Shown here piece by piece: positions 9,801 through 16,685 of a DNA stretch of 64,000 nucleotides. Source of the DNA: CAWVSB01 sp036960375 (lineage in GTDB: Bacteria; Pseudomonadota; Gammaproteobacteria; Pseudomonadales; CAWVSB01). The stretch is taken from assembly GCA_036960375.1 (NCBI GenBank), contig JBALVY010000001.1, forward strand, positions 558,001-622,000. The letters run 5' to 3'. The position numbers and the translations under genes were made by a program. The first letter of the stretch is position 1. Every line of letters starts with the position of its first letter. The notes under the pieces are model-generated. The model made no database searches. It was not told the origin of the DNA and was given only the letters and a program-made list of their open reading frames with translations.

Positions 9801-11443
9801 GTGGATCCACTCCTGGTGTCGGGTTGATATCACCTCCGCCGCACCATGACATCTATTCGATAGAAGATTTGGCACAGCTCATTTATGACCTTAAAAATGC
9901 CAATAGAGATGCCCGGGTCAACGTGAAGCTGGTATCAGAAGCCGGTGTTGGCACTATCGCCTCTGGCGTATGTAAGGCTTATGCCGACGTGGTGCTAATT
10001 GCCGGTCACGATGGCGGCACGGGTGCGTCACCTTTGAGCTCGATAAAACATGCCGGTCTGCCCTGGGAGCTGGGCCTTGCTGAGACTCATCAAACCCTGG
10101 TGCGCAATAACTTGCGTAGCCGTATCGTGGTGCAGACCGATGGGCAATTACGAACGCCCAAAGATCTAGCGATAGCCACGATGCTGGGCGCTGAAGAATG
10201 GGGTATTGCGACCGCGGCGCTGGTCGTGCAGGGTTGTATCATGATGCGCAAGTGTCACTTGAATACTTGCCCCGTCGGTATTGCAACACAGGATAAGGAG
10301 TTGCGTGGCAGGTTTTCCGGCCAAGTTGATGTGGTAGTTAACTTCTTTACCCTGTTAGCAGAGGGCCTGCGTGAGCTTATGGCTGAACTGGGCTATAGAA
10401 CAATCAACGAAATGGTTGGGCAAACCCAGAGTTTAAAACTGCGCGACGATATAGATCACTGGAAATACAAGGGTGTTGATTTATCGCCACTATTATACAA
10501 AGAGGAAAGTGCGCCGGATCAGACTTTGTATTGTTCCATCGAGCAAAAGCACTTAATTCACGACATCATTGATCGCAAAATGATTGTCGATGCGAAAGAT
10601 GCTCTGGAGAATCAAACTCCCGTTAACCTGGAGTACCCGGTGATAAATACCAACCGGACGATAGGCGCTATGTTGTCGAATGAGATTTCGAAAAAATATA
10701 ATGCCGAGGGTTTGCCGGAAAATACCATCAAGGTTAAATTTAACGGTTCGGCAGGTCAAAGCTTTGGCTGTTTCGCTACCAAGGGGCTACACCTGGAGCT
10801 GGAAGGCGATGCCAACGACTATTTTGGCAAGGGCCTGTCTGGTGCCAACCTGGTGGTATATCCCGCTAAAGAGGCGCGCTTTTCAGCTCGCGATAATATC
10901 CTGATCGGCAATGTGGCCTTCTTTGGTGCAACGGCCGGCAAGGCGTTTATTCGCGGTGTTGCTGGCGAGCGCTTCTGTGTTCGCAACTCCGGAGCCACGG
11001 CTGTTGTTGAAGGTGTTGGCGATCACGGCTGTGAATATATGACCGGGGGAAAAGCCGTTATTCTCGGTAAAACCGGGCGTAACTTCGCCGCCGGTATGTC
11101 TGGTGGTGTCGCTTATGTCTTGGATAATGATGGTAACTTTGCCAGCAACTGCAATATGGAAATGGTTGAGCTTGAGGCACTGGAAAGTGCCGATGACATT
11201 GCTGAACTAAAAGCCCTGATTACAGAACACCAAGACACCACGCAATCAGATGTTGCAGCGGAATTACTAGCTGACTGGGATAGTACGATCAAACGTTTTG
11301 TGAAGGTCATGCCTGTAGATTACAAGCAGATGCAAGGTTACATGGACCAGGCTCGCGATTCCGGCAAGTTCGAAACTGAATATGAAGTGGCAGTCGAAGC
11401 ATTCGACATGCATATAGAAAACCTGACGGCTCAAAAAGCCTGA
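6836..11443 (+). CDS. gltB: Glutamate synthase large (alpha) subunit
   Basis: A 1535-residue protein of the length expected for NADPH-dependent GltB. It transfers the amide nitrogen of glutamine to 2-oxoglutarate. Domains in order: class II glutamine amidotransferase whose catalytic Cys is at residue 21 (DSCGIGF, so the first 20 residues are a probable propeptide); central domain; FMN-binding synthase domain (from about residue 870, with GEGGED and GAKPGEGGQLPG); the 3Fe-4S cysteine motif CHLNTCPVGIA near residue 1135-1145; and the C-terminal GXGXG beta-helix. AGGAAG at 6823 precedes the ATG. It is followed by gltD after 20 bp, forming an operon. Confidence 0.97.
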   Translation: MTNSSGKSRGLYRSEFERDSCGIGFVTNLKGKKSHDIIENALTMLTCMEHRGGTGFDVRSGDGAGILIQIPHDFFAAETQRLGISLPAEGEYAVGMIFFPSDPELAEQCRNVLNSSMDALGLGLLGYRSVPTDNSMLGAAAVDSEPQIEQVFIQKPADITRQEFERKLFVLRKYTAHTINATVSTETDEFYVASMSSSTIVYKGQFTTAQVRQYYLDLQNDELKSGLAMFHSRFSTNTFPAWRRAQPFRYLSHNGEINTVKGNINWMNAREAMFKTVNFTDAELKMVSPICNRANSDSANLDMAIELLVLSGRSLPQVMMMVVPEAWQTQENMDPVKHAFYEYYACIMEPWDGPASISFTDGKVIGATLDRNGLRPSRYLLTDDGTLIMGSETGALCVDQSTVVEKGRLQPGKIFIADLEKGRIISDDDVKKEVCSAQPYGKWLDQHKILLSELPVPSESVAQPPAASLRKQQKAFGYSNEDLNVILTQMISTAKEPLGSMGNHTPLAVLSDRPQQLSVYFKQLFAQVTNPPIDPIREELVMSLRGYIGNSPNLLEETPLHCHKLEIDQPVLSNEEFKKLQYIDHNHLQSKTIDITFKASGEEGELKTALDRLCQYAKDAVNDGYTLLLLSDRGIDTDHAAIPSLLATAAVHHYLILEGLRAKVDLILEVGDIRETHHFATVLGYGAAAVNPYLAFESMYEMRDEGVIESSLSNGQIREKYIKAIGSGLLKIFSKMGVSTLQSYQGAQIFEALGINSDVIDNYFTGTISRIEGISLDQIAYETLLSHREGFPVENRIPVDNLLKSGGEYAWRHDGEQQLFNPTSVRLLQHSTASNNKAQFKEYTQVIDDQAKAALTLRGLLEFTSDHKPIPLEEVEPVENIFKRFASGAMSFGSISWEAHTTLAMAMNRIGGKSNSGEGGEDPIRFTPLENGDSMNSAIKQIASGRFGVTSHYLANAVELQIKMAQGAKPGEGGQLPGHKVDAWIGRVRGSTPGVGLISPPPHHDIYSIEDLAQLIYDLKNANRDARVNVKLVSEAGVGTIASGVCKAYADVVLIAGHDGGTGASPLSSIKHAGLPWELGLAETHQTLVRNNLRSRIVVQTDGQLRTPKDLAIATMLGAEEWGIATAALVVQGCIMMRKCHLNTCPVGIATQDKELRGRFSGQVDVVVNFFTLLAEGLRELMAELGYRTINEMVGQTQSLKLRDDIDHWKYKGVDLSPLLYKEESAPDQTLYCSIEQKHLIHDIIDRKMIVDAKDALENQTPVNLEYPVINTNRTIGAMLSNEISKKYNAEGLPENTIKVKFNGSAGQSFGCFATKGLHLELEGDANDYFGKGLSGANLVVYPAKEARFSARDNILIGNVAFFGATAGKAFIRGVAGERFCVRNSGATAVVEGVGDHGCEYMTGGKAVILGKTGRNFAAGMSGGVAYVLDNDGNFASNCNMEMVELEALESADDIAELKALITEHQDTTQSDVAAELLADWDSTIKRFVKVMPVDYKQMQGYMDQARDSGKFETEYEVAVEAFDMHIENLTAQKA

Positions 11444-11463
11444 GTCGAATAGGAGAGAATATT

Positions 11464-12951
11464 ATGGGTAATCCAACTGGTTTTATGAAAGTACCAAGAG
11501 CCCTGCCAGAGGATCGCGATCCGTCTGAGCGTTTGATCGATTGGCTGGAAGTACATGAGCATATGGACACACCTGCTATCGAAGAGCAGGCGTCCCGCTG
11601 CATGGATTGTGGTGTGCCTTTTTGTCAGTCCGCCGTATCGCAATATGCACCTGCCGTGGCCGGCTGCCCGGTTAATAACATCATCCCCGAGTGGAATCAT
11701 TTGATCTATAAAGGTCGCTGGAAAGACGCAGCGGAATTATTGCACAAGACCAATAATTTCCCTGAGTTTACCGGCCGTGTTTGCCCGGCACCCTGTGAAG
11801 GTGCCTGCGTACTCGGCATTAATGCCGACCCGGTGACCATCAAGCTGCATGAGGTTTCTATTATTGACCGCGCCTTTGAAGAAGGCTGGGTTGTTGCTGA
11901 GCAGCCAAGCAAGCGCACAGGCAAAACAGTGGCGGTTATTGGGTCAGGGCCAGCTGGCCTGGCCGCCGCCGCACAGCTCAATAAAGCTGGCCATATGGTG
12001 ACAGTATTTGAGCGGGCTGACCGCATTGGCGGCTTGTTAATGTATGGTATTCCCAACATGAAGCTGCAGAAAGAAATTGTGCAGCGTCGTGTTGATCTAT
12101 TGGCAGAGGAAGGCGTGGTATTTGTAACCAGTACTGAAGTCGGCAAAGATATTTCTGCTGAAAAAATAGAGCTAGATTTTGATGCTGTTGTACTTTGTGT
12201 CGGTGCCACCGTACCGCGAGATCTACAAGCTGAAGGCCGTGAACTTAAGGGTATTCATTTCGCCGTAGACTTTTTGAGGTTGAATACCAAAAGCCTGCTC
12301 GACAGCGAGCACAAAGACGGTAATTACATTAATGCCGAGGGTAAAAATGTCCTGGTTATTGGTGGCGGTGATACCGGCACTGACTGCGTTGGCACCTCGT
12401 TACGGCATAAATGCAAAAATGTCATTCAGCTTGAAATCATGCCGCAACCACCAGCATCAAGACAGCCCAATAACCCTTGGCCACAATGGCCAAAGCGCCT
12501 GTTGATTGATTACGGCCAGGAAGAATCGATCGCAGTTCAAGGCGGTGATCCACGTAACTATCTTGTGCAAACCACTAAAATTGACGGCGATGAAAACGGC
12601 AATGTCACAGCGGTGCACACCGTGGATATTGAATGGACACGCACCCCTGAAGGGCAGATGATTCCACAGGAAGTGGCCGGTAGTGCCAAGGTACACCCCG
12701 CGGATATCATTTTATTGGCCATGGGTTTTATGGGCCCCGAAAGCCCTCTGCTAGAGCAGTTTGCGATTGAGCAAGATCCGCGCTCTAACATCAAGGCCGA
12801 TTACGATGTGTTCGCAACCAGCAAGCCCGGTATTTTTGCCGCAGGTGATGGCCGTCGCGGTCAAAGTCTGATTGTCTGGGCAATTGATGAGGGGCGTCGC
12901 GCAGCACGTGAAGTTGATACCTGGCTTATGGGTGAGAGTTTTTTGCCCTAA
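11464..12951 (+). CDS. gltD: Glutamate synthase small (beta) subunit
   Basis: A 495-residue FAD/NADPH oxidoreductase that passes electrons from NADPH to GltB. The N-terminal ferredoxin-like region carries the two Cys clusters CMDCGVPFCQ (near residue 46) and CPAPCEGAC (near 106). Next come the FAD Rossmann motif GSGPAGLAAA (near 160) and the NADPH motif GGGDTGTDC (near 300). It ends with the family's GDGRRGQSLIVWA segment. An AGGAGAG box at 11449 precedes the ATG. Cytoplasmic; translated in operon with gltB. Confidence 0.97.
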   Translation: MGNPTGFMKVPRALPEDRDPSERLIDWLEVHEHMDTPAIEEQASRCMDCGVPFCQSAVSQYAPAVAGCPVNNIIPEWNHLIYKGRWKDAAELLHKTNNFPEFTGRVCPAPCEGACVLGINADPVTIKLHEVSIIDRAFEEGWVVAEQPSKRTGKTVAVIGSGPAGLAAAAQLNKAGHMVTVFERADRIGGLLMYGIPNMKLQKEIVQRRVDLLAEEGVVFVTSTEVGKDISAEKIELDFDAVVLCVGATVPRDLQAEGRELKGIHFAVDFLRLNTKSLLDSEHKDGNYINAEGKNVLVIGGGDTGTDCVGTSLRHKCKNVIQLEIMPQPPASRQPNNPWPQWPKRLLIDYGQEESIAVQGGDPRNYLVQTTKIDGDENGNVTAVHTVDIEWTRTPEGQMIPQEVAGSAKVHPADIILLAMGFMGPESPLLEQFAIEQDPRSNIKADYDVFATSKPGIFAAGDGRRGQSLIVWAIDEGRRAAREVDTWLMGESFLP

Positions 12952-12986
12952 GCTAGGTAATGCGGGATGTAGGGTGATGGGTTTTC

Positions 12987-13008
12987 TACGCGGCGTGATA
13001 GCCGCGTA
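12987..13008. terminator. Stem-loop between gltD and doc, possible terminator
   Basis: An 8-bp GC-rich stem, TACGCGGC and GCCGCGTA, with a 6-base loop stands between the convergent gltD and doc genes. A-rich bases follow on the plus strand, and there is no clean T-run in either direction. It is therefore a plausible but non-canonical terminator or 3'-end hairpin. Confidence 0.45.
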
Positions 13009-13037
13009 AAAATTCGCCAGTGTAAGTATCTCAACCT

Positions 13038-13412
13038 TTATTCGGGGGTGAGGCTTCTGAGCCACCCTGCTAATTCAGACTCGTCAATGATGCCCTGAGC
13101 ACCCCTGATAATTTTATTGCCCACTTCCTCTGTATTATAATCCAGCTCAATACCATTGAGAGTCAGGCAGATATCCATCGTCGCAAAGGCAGTACGCTTG
13201 TTACCATCATTAAAGGCATGACCTACGGCGATGTAGCAGGCATAACACGCCGCTAACTCAAAAATATCCGTGATCATTCCATAGGTAAGACGGTTATCTA
13301 TACGAGCAATAATGGCTTCAATTGATTTATGCTTAGCCATCCCCTGTAGCTCATGCGATTCAAGAACATCATCGTGAATTGCGACAACATCTTTCCATGA
13401 CAGATAGCGCAT
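13038..13412 (-). CDS. doc: Doc-type Fic-fold toxin
   Basis: 124 residues with the Fic/Doc catalytic loop HAFNDGNKRTA at residues 65-75, the Doc variant of HxFx(D/E)GN(K/R)R. Characterised Doc proteins phosphorylate elongation factor Tu and stop translation. It starts three bases after the stop of the antitoxin gene, the usual antitoxin-first order. The motif looks intact, so the toxin is probably active. A decayed copy of its 3' end occurs at 53431-53480, beyond tRNA-Leu. Confidence 0.92.
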   Translation of the reverse strand: MRYLSWKDVVAIHDDVLESHELQGMAKHKSIEAIIARIDNRLTYGMITDIFELAACYACYIAVGHAFNDGNKRTAFATMDICLTLNGIELDYNTEEVGNKIIRGAQGIIDESELAGWLRSLTPE

Positions 13413-13415
13413 AGA

Positions 13416-13664
13416 TTATTTATCTTTCAAATAATCTAGGGTTGGCTTAAGTGCTTTACGGCGTTTCTGTAAAGCGGCTGTAACATCATTAGGCTCTGCC
13501 AAGCTAAATTCAATTTTACCAACTGCCGATGCTGGCACAAAGTAGCCTTCAAGCTGATTACGGTTAAGTATTGCCACAGGCGTATCGCCAGCCTTTTCAA
13601 TAACCTGCTTGGGGTCACGCAGCTCTGTTAAAGATGCTGTTTTGTTGGTTAATAGATGTTCCAT
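13416..13664 (-). CDS. phd: Phd/YefM-family antitoxin
   Basis: 82 residues. The N-terminal half (TASLTELRDP...VIEKAGDTPVAILNRNQLEGYFVP) has the Phd/YefM DNA-binding pattern, here with a TPVAIL strand and P-A elements. The charged C-terminal tail (RRKALKPTLDYLKDK) would neutralise Doc. It directly precedes doc and is likely autoregulated through the repeated sites at 13728-13751. Confidence 0.88.
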   Translation of the reverse strand: MEHLLTNKTASLTELRDPKQVIEKAGDTPVAILNRNQLEGYFVPASAVGKIEFSLAEPNDVTAALQKRRKALKPTLDYLKDK

Positions 13665-13727
13665 AGTGATTCCTCCTCACATATCCTACTAACAATAGCC
13701 CAAAAAACGAACAAATGACAATCTAAA

Positions 13728-13751
13728 TGTATGTTTAAGTGTATATTTAAG
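13728..13751 (-). promoter_or_regulatory. Two abutting 12-bp direct repeats upstream of phd-doc
   Basis: TGTATGTTTAAG (13728-13739) is followed immediately by TGTATATTTAAG (13740-13751); 11 of 12 bases agree. They lie about 65-90 bp before the phd start in an AT-rich stretch. Phd proteins autoregulate by binding repeated operators next to their promoter, so this is a candidate operator. Inference from position and repetition only. Confidence 0.5.
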
Positions 13752-13947
13752 TTAGCATTTGGTGATGGTTTGACGACTTGACCACGACATTAGCCGGTAT
13801 TGCCAAGTGACTATGCTTCCTCGTCAAGTGTTTAGACAAGATTTGTGGTTTGTTTGATTGTGAGGTTGGAGTGTTGTTAGAAAAAGCTTAGCGTTTGCTT
13901 CTCCCCCGCATAAGGGGACTAACCCCAACTTCTCTTGAGTAGTTAAC

Positions 13948-14019
13948 TCAAATAGTTAAGATAGTGCCCAGGGGGAGACTGTGCACTCTTACCTGATTAG
14001 GGAGATACAGCTTGGCTTT
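13948..14019 (+). repeat. Direct repeat A, contains tRNA-Leu 3'-end sequence (att-like)
   Basis: This 72-bp segment recurs at 16615-16685 with three substitutions and one indel. Inside it, GTGCCCAGGGGGAGACT (13964-13980) is identical to the 17 bases at 52408-52424 in the tRNA-Leu(CAG) gene, on the same strand. Those bases encode the 3' half of the T-arm and the acceptor strand. Such tRNA 3'-end copies are the hallmark of integrase attachment sites. The surrounding gene-free stretch (13665-14137) otherwise shows only the phd operator. Confidence 0.75.
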
Positions 14020-14137
14020 GACAGTATAGTTATGCTTGAAAAGCAGTGGTAATTCGCTTCCAATAGTTTTTGCGACAGAACCTTTCATTCCATATCCAAA
14101 TTGATGCTTAATGTTTCGGCGCAAGAGTGACGTTTTT

Positions 14138-15970
14138 CTATGAAAACGTCTCTAGGCGGTCCTTGCACAACTTCAGCATCTTTTCTGCTTGAGCAAGGAT
14201 GTCTTCGTCAAAGTGAAGTTCGTTTGGTAGCGAAACTACATTCAATCCGTCTTCGAAGTTTGTCAGCAGTGCGTCCATGGCTTCACCTGCAGCTGAGGCA
14301 TTGATACCACCAGTGGCGGCGAGCCTCAGGAAATCGGCGCGTTTTAATCGATCATCTTTTCCGGCCAGCTTGAGGGCCATGTGATCATTTTCAAATTGTG
14401 GGAAAACCCTCGTCGTTACAGCGTCATAGAGAGGGGCTATTCTGACACTGTCAAAGCTGGCGTTACCAGGCTCCGCAATTTTTAGGAGCGCCATGTTTTT
14501 TAAATGCATATCTCCGTCAGCTATCAGCCATGCAAAGAGCGCGCGCTGTAAAATTGTCAGAAGATCCTTTTCGGGGGTCGTTGACAGGGGTCTCAAGGCT
14601 CGCATGATGCGCTCAATTGTTCCATGATATTTGGCGTCTGGTGGAAGGTCGAGAAGGGAACAAAAGTCTTCGAGCGCCAACTGGCGCGTATCGTCTGGAG
14701 ATGTCTGAATATCAAAGCGTTCGACGATCAGTGCCGGTGGTATGCCATCGGGCATCGAAACAAGTGCTATTTCAGGAACGGTGAAACCGGCATGGCGACC
14801 GAGTGATAGCGCCAAGAACTCGATGGGTGGCAGAGCTTGAAATCCGCCAGTCCCGGCGGGCTTCAAAATATGGGTAAAGGGTTTGCCGGTGGCGGGTTGC
14901 AGTTTGCCTTGGTCGTCCAGGAACATGGGGGCTTTGATCTGAACACCAGATAGACGTGGTGTGTCCTCTTCTGCATAGAGGCGCGCCAGTTTTTGTTCGA
15001 AATCTTGCTCAATATTATCTCGTCCTGGGCCCTCATAAGTCCCGGAGAAGACGCCGTCTACGGCGTGGATCGATAACTCGCCTACCAGAATATCAGAGGG
15101 TAGTGACGCTATGTCTTCAGAACTTTGAGTAATTGCAATGTTCGACATGTAGCGCTTTCCTGACCGCAACATCGACCGTTCGTCTGTGCTTTTCAGGACT
15201 TTTCCCAGCCACCCTTCCGGTAGCAACGAGAGGATGAAAGGAGGAAGGCTACCAGGCACTGTTTGACGTACGAGAGGAAGGTCAAATCCCTTCTTGGGCC
15301 GCCAGCGCCACTCAAACCCGTCATGGTCGAGCTCTCCGATGGGTTGACCATGCCATGCTACGGTAAAGTTGAGGGCCGCCTCATTGGTTACAGTCGTGGC
15401 GGGCTGCTTTAGCAAATACCGCTCGGCTTTTTCTCCTTCGCGATACCATTCATTTTCTCGTGCGAGCGCCCAAAGCGCGTCAGCGGCGGTTTTTGGATCA
15501 TCATATTCCTCGATAAGTCGTACGGCTATTTCGGCGCGCATGGAATCATTGAGCGATGCACCATGTTCGCTACGAATACGGAAGGCTTCGAGAAAGCGTT
15601 GGCGGACCGAGGACACATTGGCCCGGAATTCACCAAGACTGTCTTTGATGACCGCAGAACCGGTCGAAGGGTGTGCCGGAGCCGCATTCTGAATGATTTC
15701 CAGCGACCTGATCCGGGTCCGTTGGCTGCGGGGGCCGCTTATAAACAGGCGGCCATCAGGTGTCGGTGCGAGAAATATTGCACTGGCTGCGGACAGATAG
15801 GCGCGCTTGTAGAGGTACTGAGCGATTCGGACCGCGTGACGCAGTACAACGGCGTCAATGTCATCGGAAGAATCGACGTAAATTCCGCGCATTAGCTGCA
15901 CGATCTTGCCGGTTTCGGCCTGATAATGCGCGCGATCCTTGCCAATATTTTCGCCAACGAGATAGAGCAT
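14138..15970 (-). CDS. HipA-family kinase toxin fused to AbiEi-like N-terminal domain
   Basis: 610 residues, longer than typical HipA (about 440). Residues 1 to about 190 do not belong to HipA; the GKIVQLMRGIYVD...YLSAASAI pattern resembles the winged-helix AbiEi antitoxin family. The HipA part follows: LSGVQIKAPM (340-349), a probable ATP-binding Lys in HILKPAG (K370), the catalytic loop DGDMHLKN (485-492) and the metal-binding PLYDAV (513-518). All key kinase residues appear present. No separate hipB precedes it. The gene starts next to a palindromic repeat region (15972-16074) and lies between repeats A and B. HipA kinases phosphorylate aminoacyl-tRNA synthetases or other targets; the target here is unknown. 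Confidence 0.85.
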   Translation of the reverse strand: MLYLVGENIGKDRAHYQAETGKIVQLMRGIYVDSSDDIDAVVLRHAVRIAQYLYKRAYLSAASAIFLAPTPDGRLFISGPRSQRTRIRSLEIIQNAAPAHPSTGSAVIKDSLGEFRANVSSVRQRFLEAFRIRSEHGASLNDSMRAEIAVRLIEEYDDPKTAADALWALARENEWYREGEKAERYLLKQPATTVTNEAALNFTVAWHGQPIGELDHDGFEWRWRPKKGFDLPLVRQTVPGSLPPFILSLLPEGWLGKVLKSTDERSMLRSGKRYMSNIAITQSSEDIASLPSDILVGELSIHAVDGVFSGTYEGPGRDNIEQDFEQKLARLYAEEDTPRLSGVQIKAPMFLDDQGKLQPATGKPFTHILKPAGTGGFQALPPIEFLALSLGRHAGFTVPEIALVSMPDGIPPALIVERFDIQTSPDDTRQLALEDFCSLLDLPPDAKYHGTIERIMRALRPLSTTPEKDLLTILQRALFAWLIADGDMHLKNMALLKIAEPGNASFDSVRIAPLYDAVTTRVFPQFENDHMALKLAGKDDRLKRADFLRLAATGGINASAAGEAMDALLTNFEDGLNVVSLPNELHFDEDILAQAEKMLKLCKDRLETFS

Positions 15971-15971
15971 A

Positions 15972-16074
15972 ATTCCAACTATTGCGTATTTAATCTACGG
16001 AAAAGTTATAATGCTGAGAGGGGTTTGTCAACTTCTATTCCAACTATTGCGTATTTCATATACGCAATAGTTGG
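15972..16074. promoter_or_regulatory. Repeated and palindromic operator upstream of the HipA fusion
   Basis: The 20-mer ATTCCAACTATTGCGTATTT occurs twice in the same orientation, at 15972-15991 and 16037-16056. The second copy is the left half of a perfect palindrome: CCAACTATTGCGTAT (16040-16054) and ATACGCAATAGTTGG (16060-16074), 15-bp arms with a 5-base centre. The first copy touches the start codon at 15970. This resembles the multi-operator layout upstream of hip loci. The likely binder is the DNA-binding-like N-terminus of the fusion protein itself (inference). Confidence 0.7.
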
Positions 16075-16093
16075 GAATTGAGGCTGCAACCCA

Positions 16094-16372
16094 TTGAAAT
16101 AGGGTTCTGTCGCAAAACCAGAGCTTGACCGAGACCTGGAGCGCATCTGGTTTTTTGGACTAGAACGCTTTGGTCCCGTACAAGCTGACAAGTACTACCA
16201 GGATTTGATAGACCATTTTTCTGAGTTAGCCAACAGCCCACTACATTATCCAGCTGTTGATCATATCCGCCAAGGCTACCGTCGAAGCGTCTGTGGCTCA
16301 CACTCCGTCTATTATCGCGTCCATACAGGTTATGTTGAAATTATGCGCATTATTGGTCATGAGGACTTTTGA
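16094..16372 (+). pseudogene. ParE/RelE-family toxin remnant with in-frame stop at codon 3
   Basis: Reading from TTG at 16094 gives M-K-stop-G-S-V-A-K-P-E-L-D-R-D-L-E-R-I-W and then about 80 residues of a well-preserved ParE toxin (FGPVQADKYYQDL, SPLHYPAVDHIRQGYRR, GSHSVYYRV, IMRIIGHEDF). The TAG replaces the Tyr that ParE proteins commonly have at position 3. No alternative start codon exists downstream before the core. No antitoxin gene is left beside it. Recently inactivated toxin is the best reading; translation from an unusual codon cannot be excluded. Confidence 0.75.
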
Positions 16373-16413
16373 TACGTAAACTACTTGGCCCTCGGAGTCG
16401 GTGTAAATCACCT

Positions 16414-16461
16414 GCACGTGCTCACATGAACGGGCGGATTTACGATGCGAAGATCGCCAGC
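16414..16461 (+). pseudogene. Possible tiny RHS-repeat remnant
   Basis: One plus-strand frame reads ARAHMNGRIYDAKIA, close to the conserved HMNGRxYDPxxGRF signature near the end of RHS/YD-repeat cores. Nothing on either side continues the match. The 282-bp stretch 16373-16654 otherwise has no recognisable gene. The match is short and could be chance. Confidence 0.25.
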
Positions 16462-16614
16462 TGCTGCGACTTTAGGCGGTACAATGTATCTATAGTAGAG
16501 GTTGTCGGTCAAATCTTACTTGGGCGCAGCACGGGCACCGCTGGGGCACAGGGAAAAGTAGACGTTATTCTCATTTGGAACTCAGTGGAGTTTTTGGCTA
16601 TTTTAGTAATTAAA

Positions 16615-16685
16615 TCAAATAGTTAAGATGGTGCCCAGGGGAGGCTGTGCACTCTTATCTGATTAGGGAGATACAGCTTGGCTTT
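16615..16685 (+). repeat. Direct repeat B, contains tRNA-Leu 3'-end sequence (att-like)
   Basis: Second copy of the repeat at 13948-14019. TGGTGCCCAGGGG (16629-16641) matches the 3' end of tRNA-Leu(CAG) at 52406-52418, including the CCA-encoding bases. Its right end lies inside the 3' end of the MFS gene (stop at 16655), so that gene's last ten codons are repeat sequence. The GC-rich cluster begins right here. Candidate distal attachment site of an island whose other end is the tRNA gene. Confidence 0.75.

Noticed and set aside
12987..13008. Confident rho-independent terminator after gltD
   Set aside because: The stem is good but no T-run follows on either strand, so it is listed only as a possible terminator.
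16369..16626. 85-codon plus-strand frame after the parE remnant
   Set aside because: Its start overlaps the parE stop and the rest lacks a coding pattern apart from the short RHS-like stretch, so it is not called as a gene.
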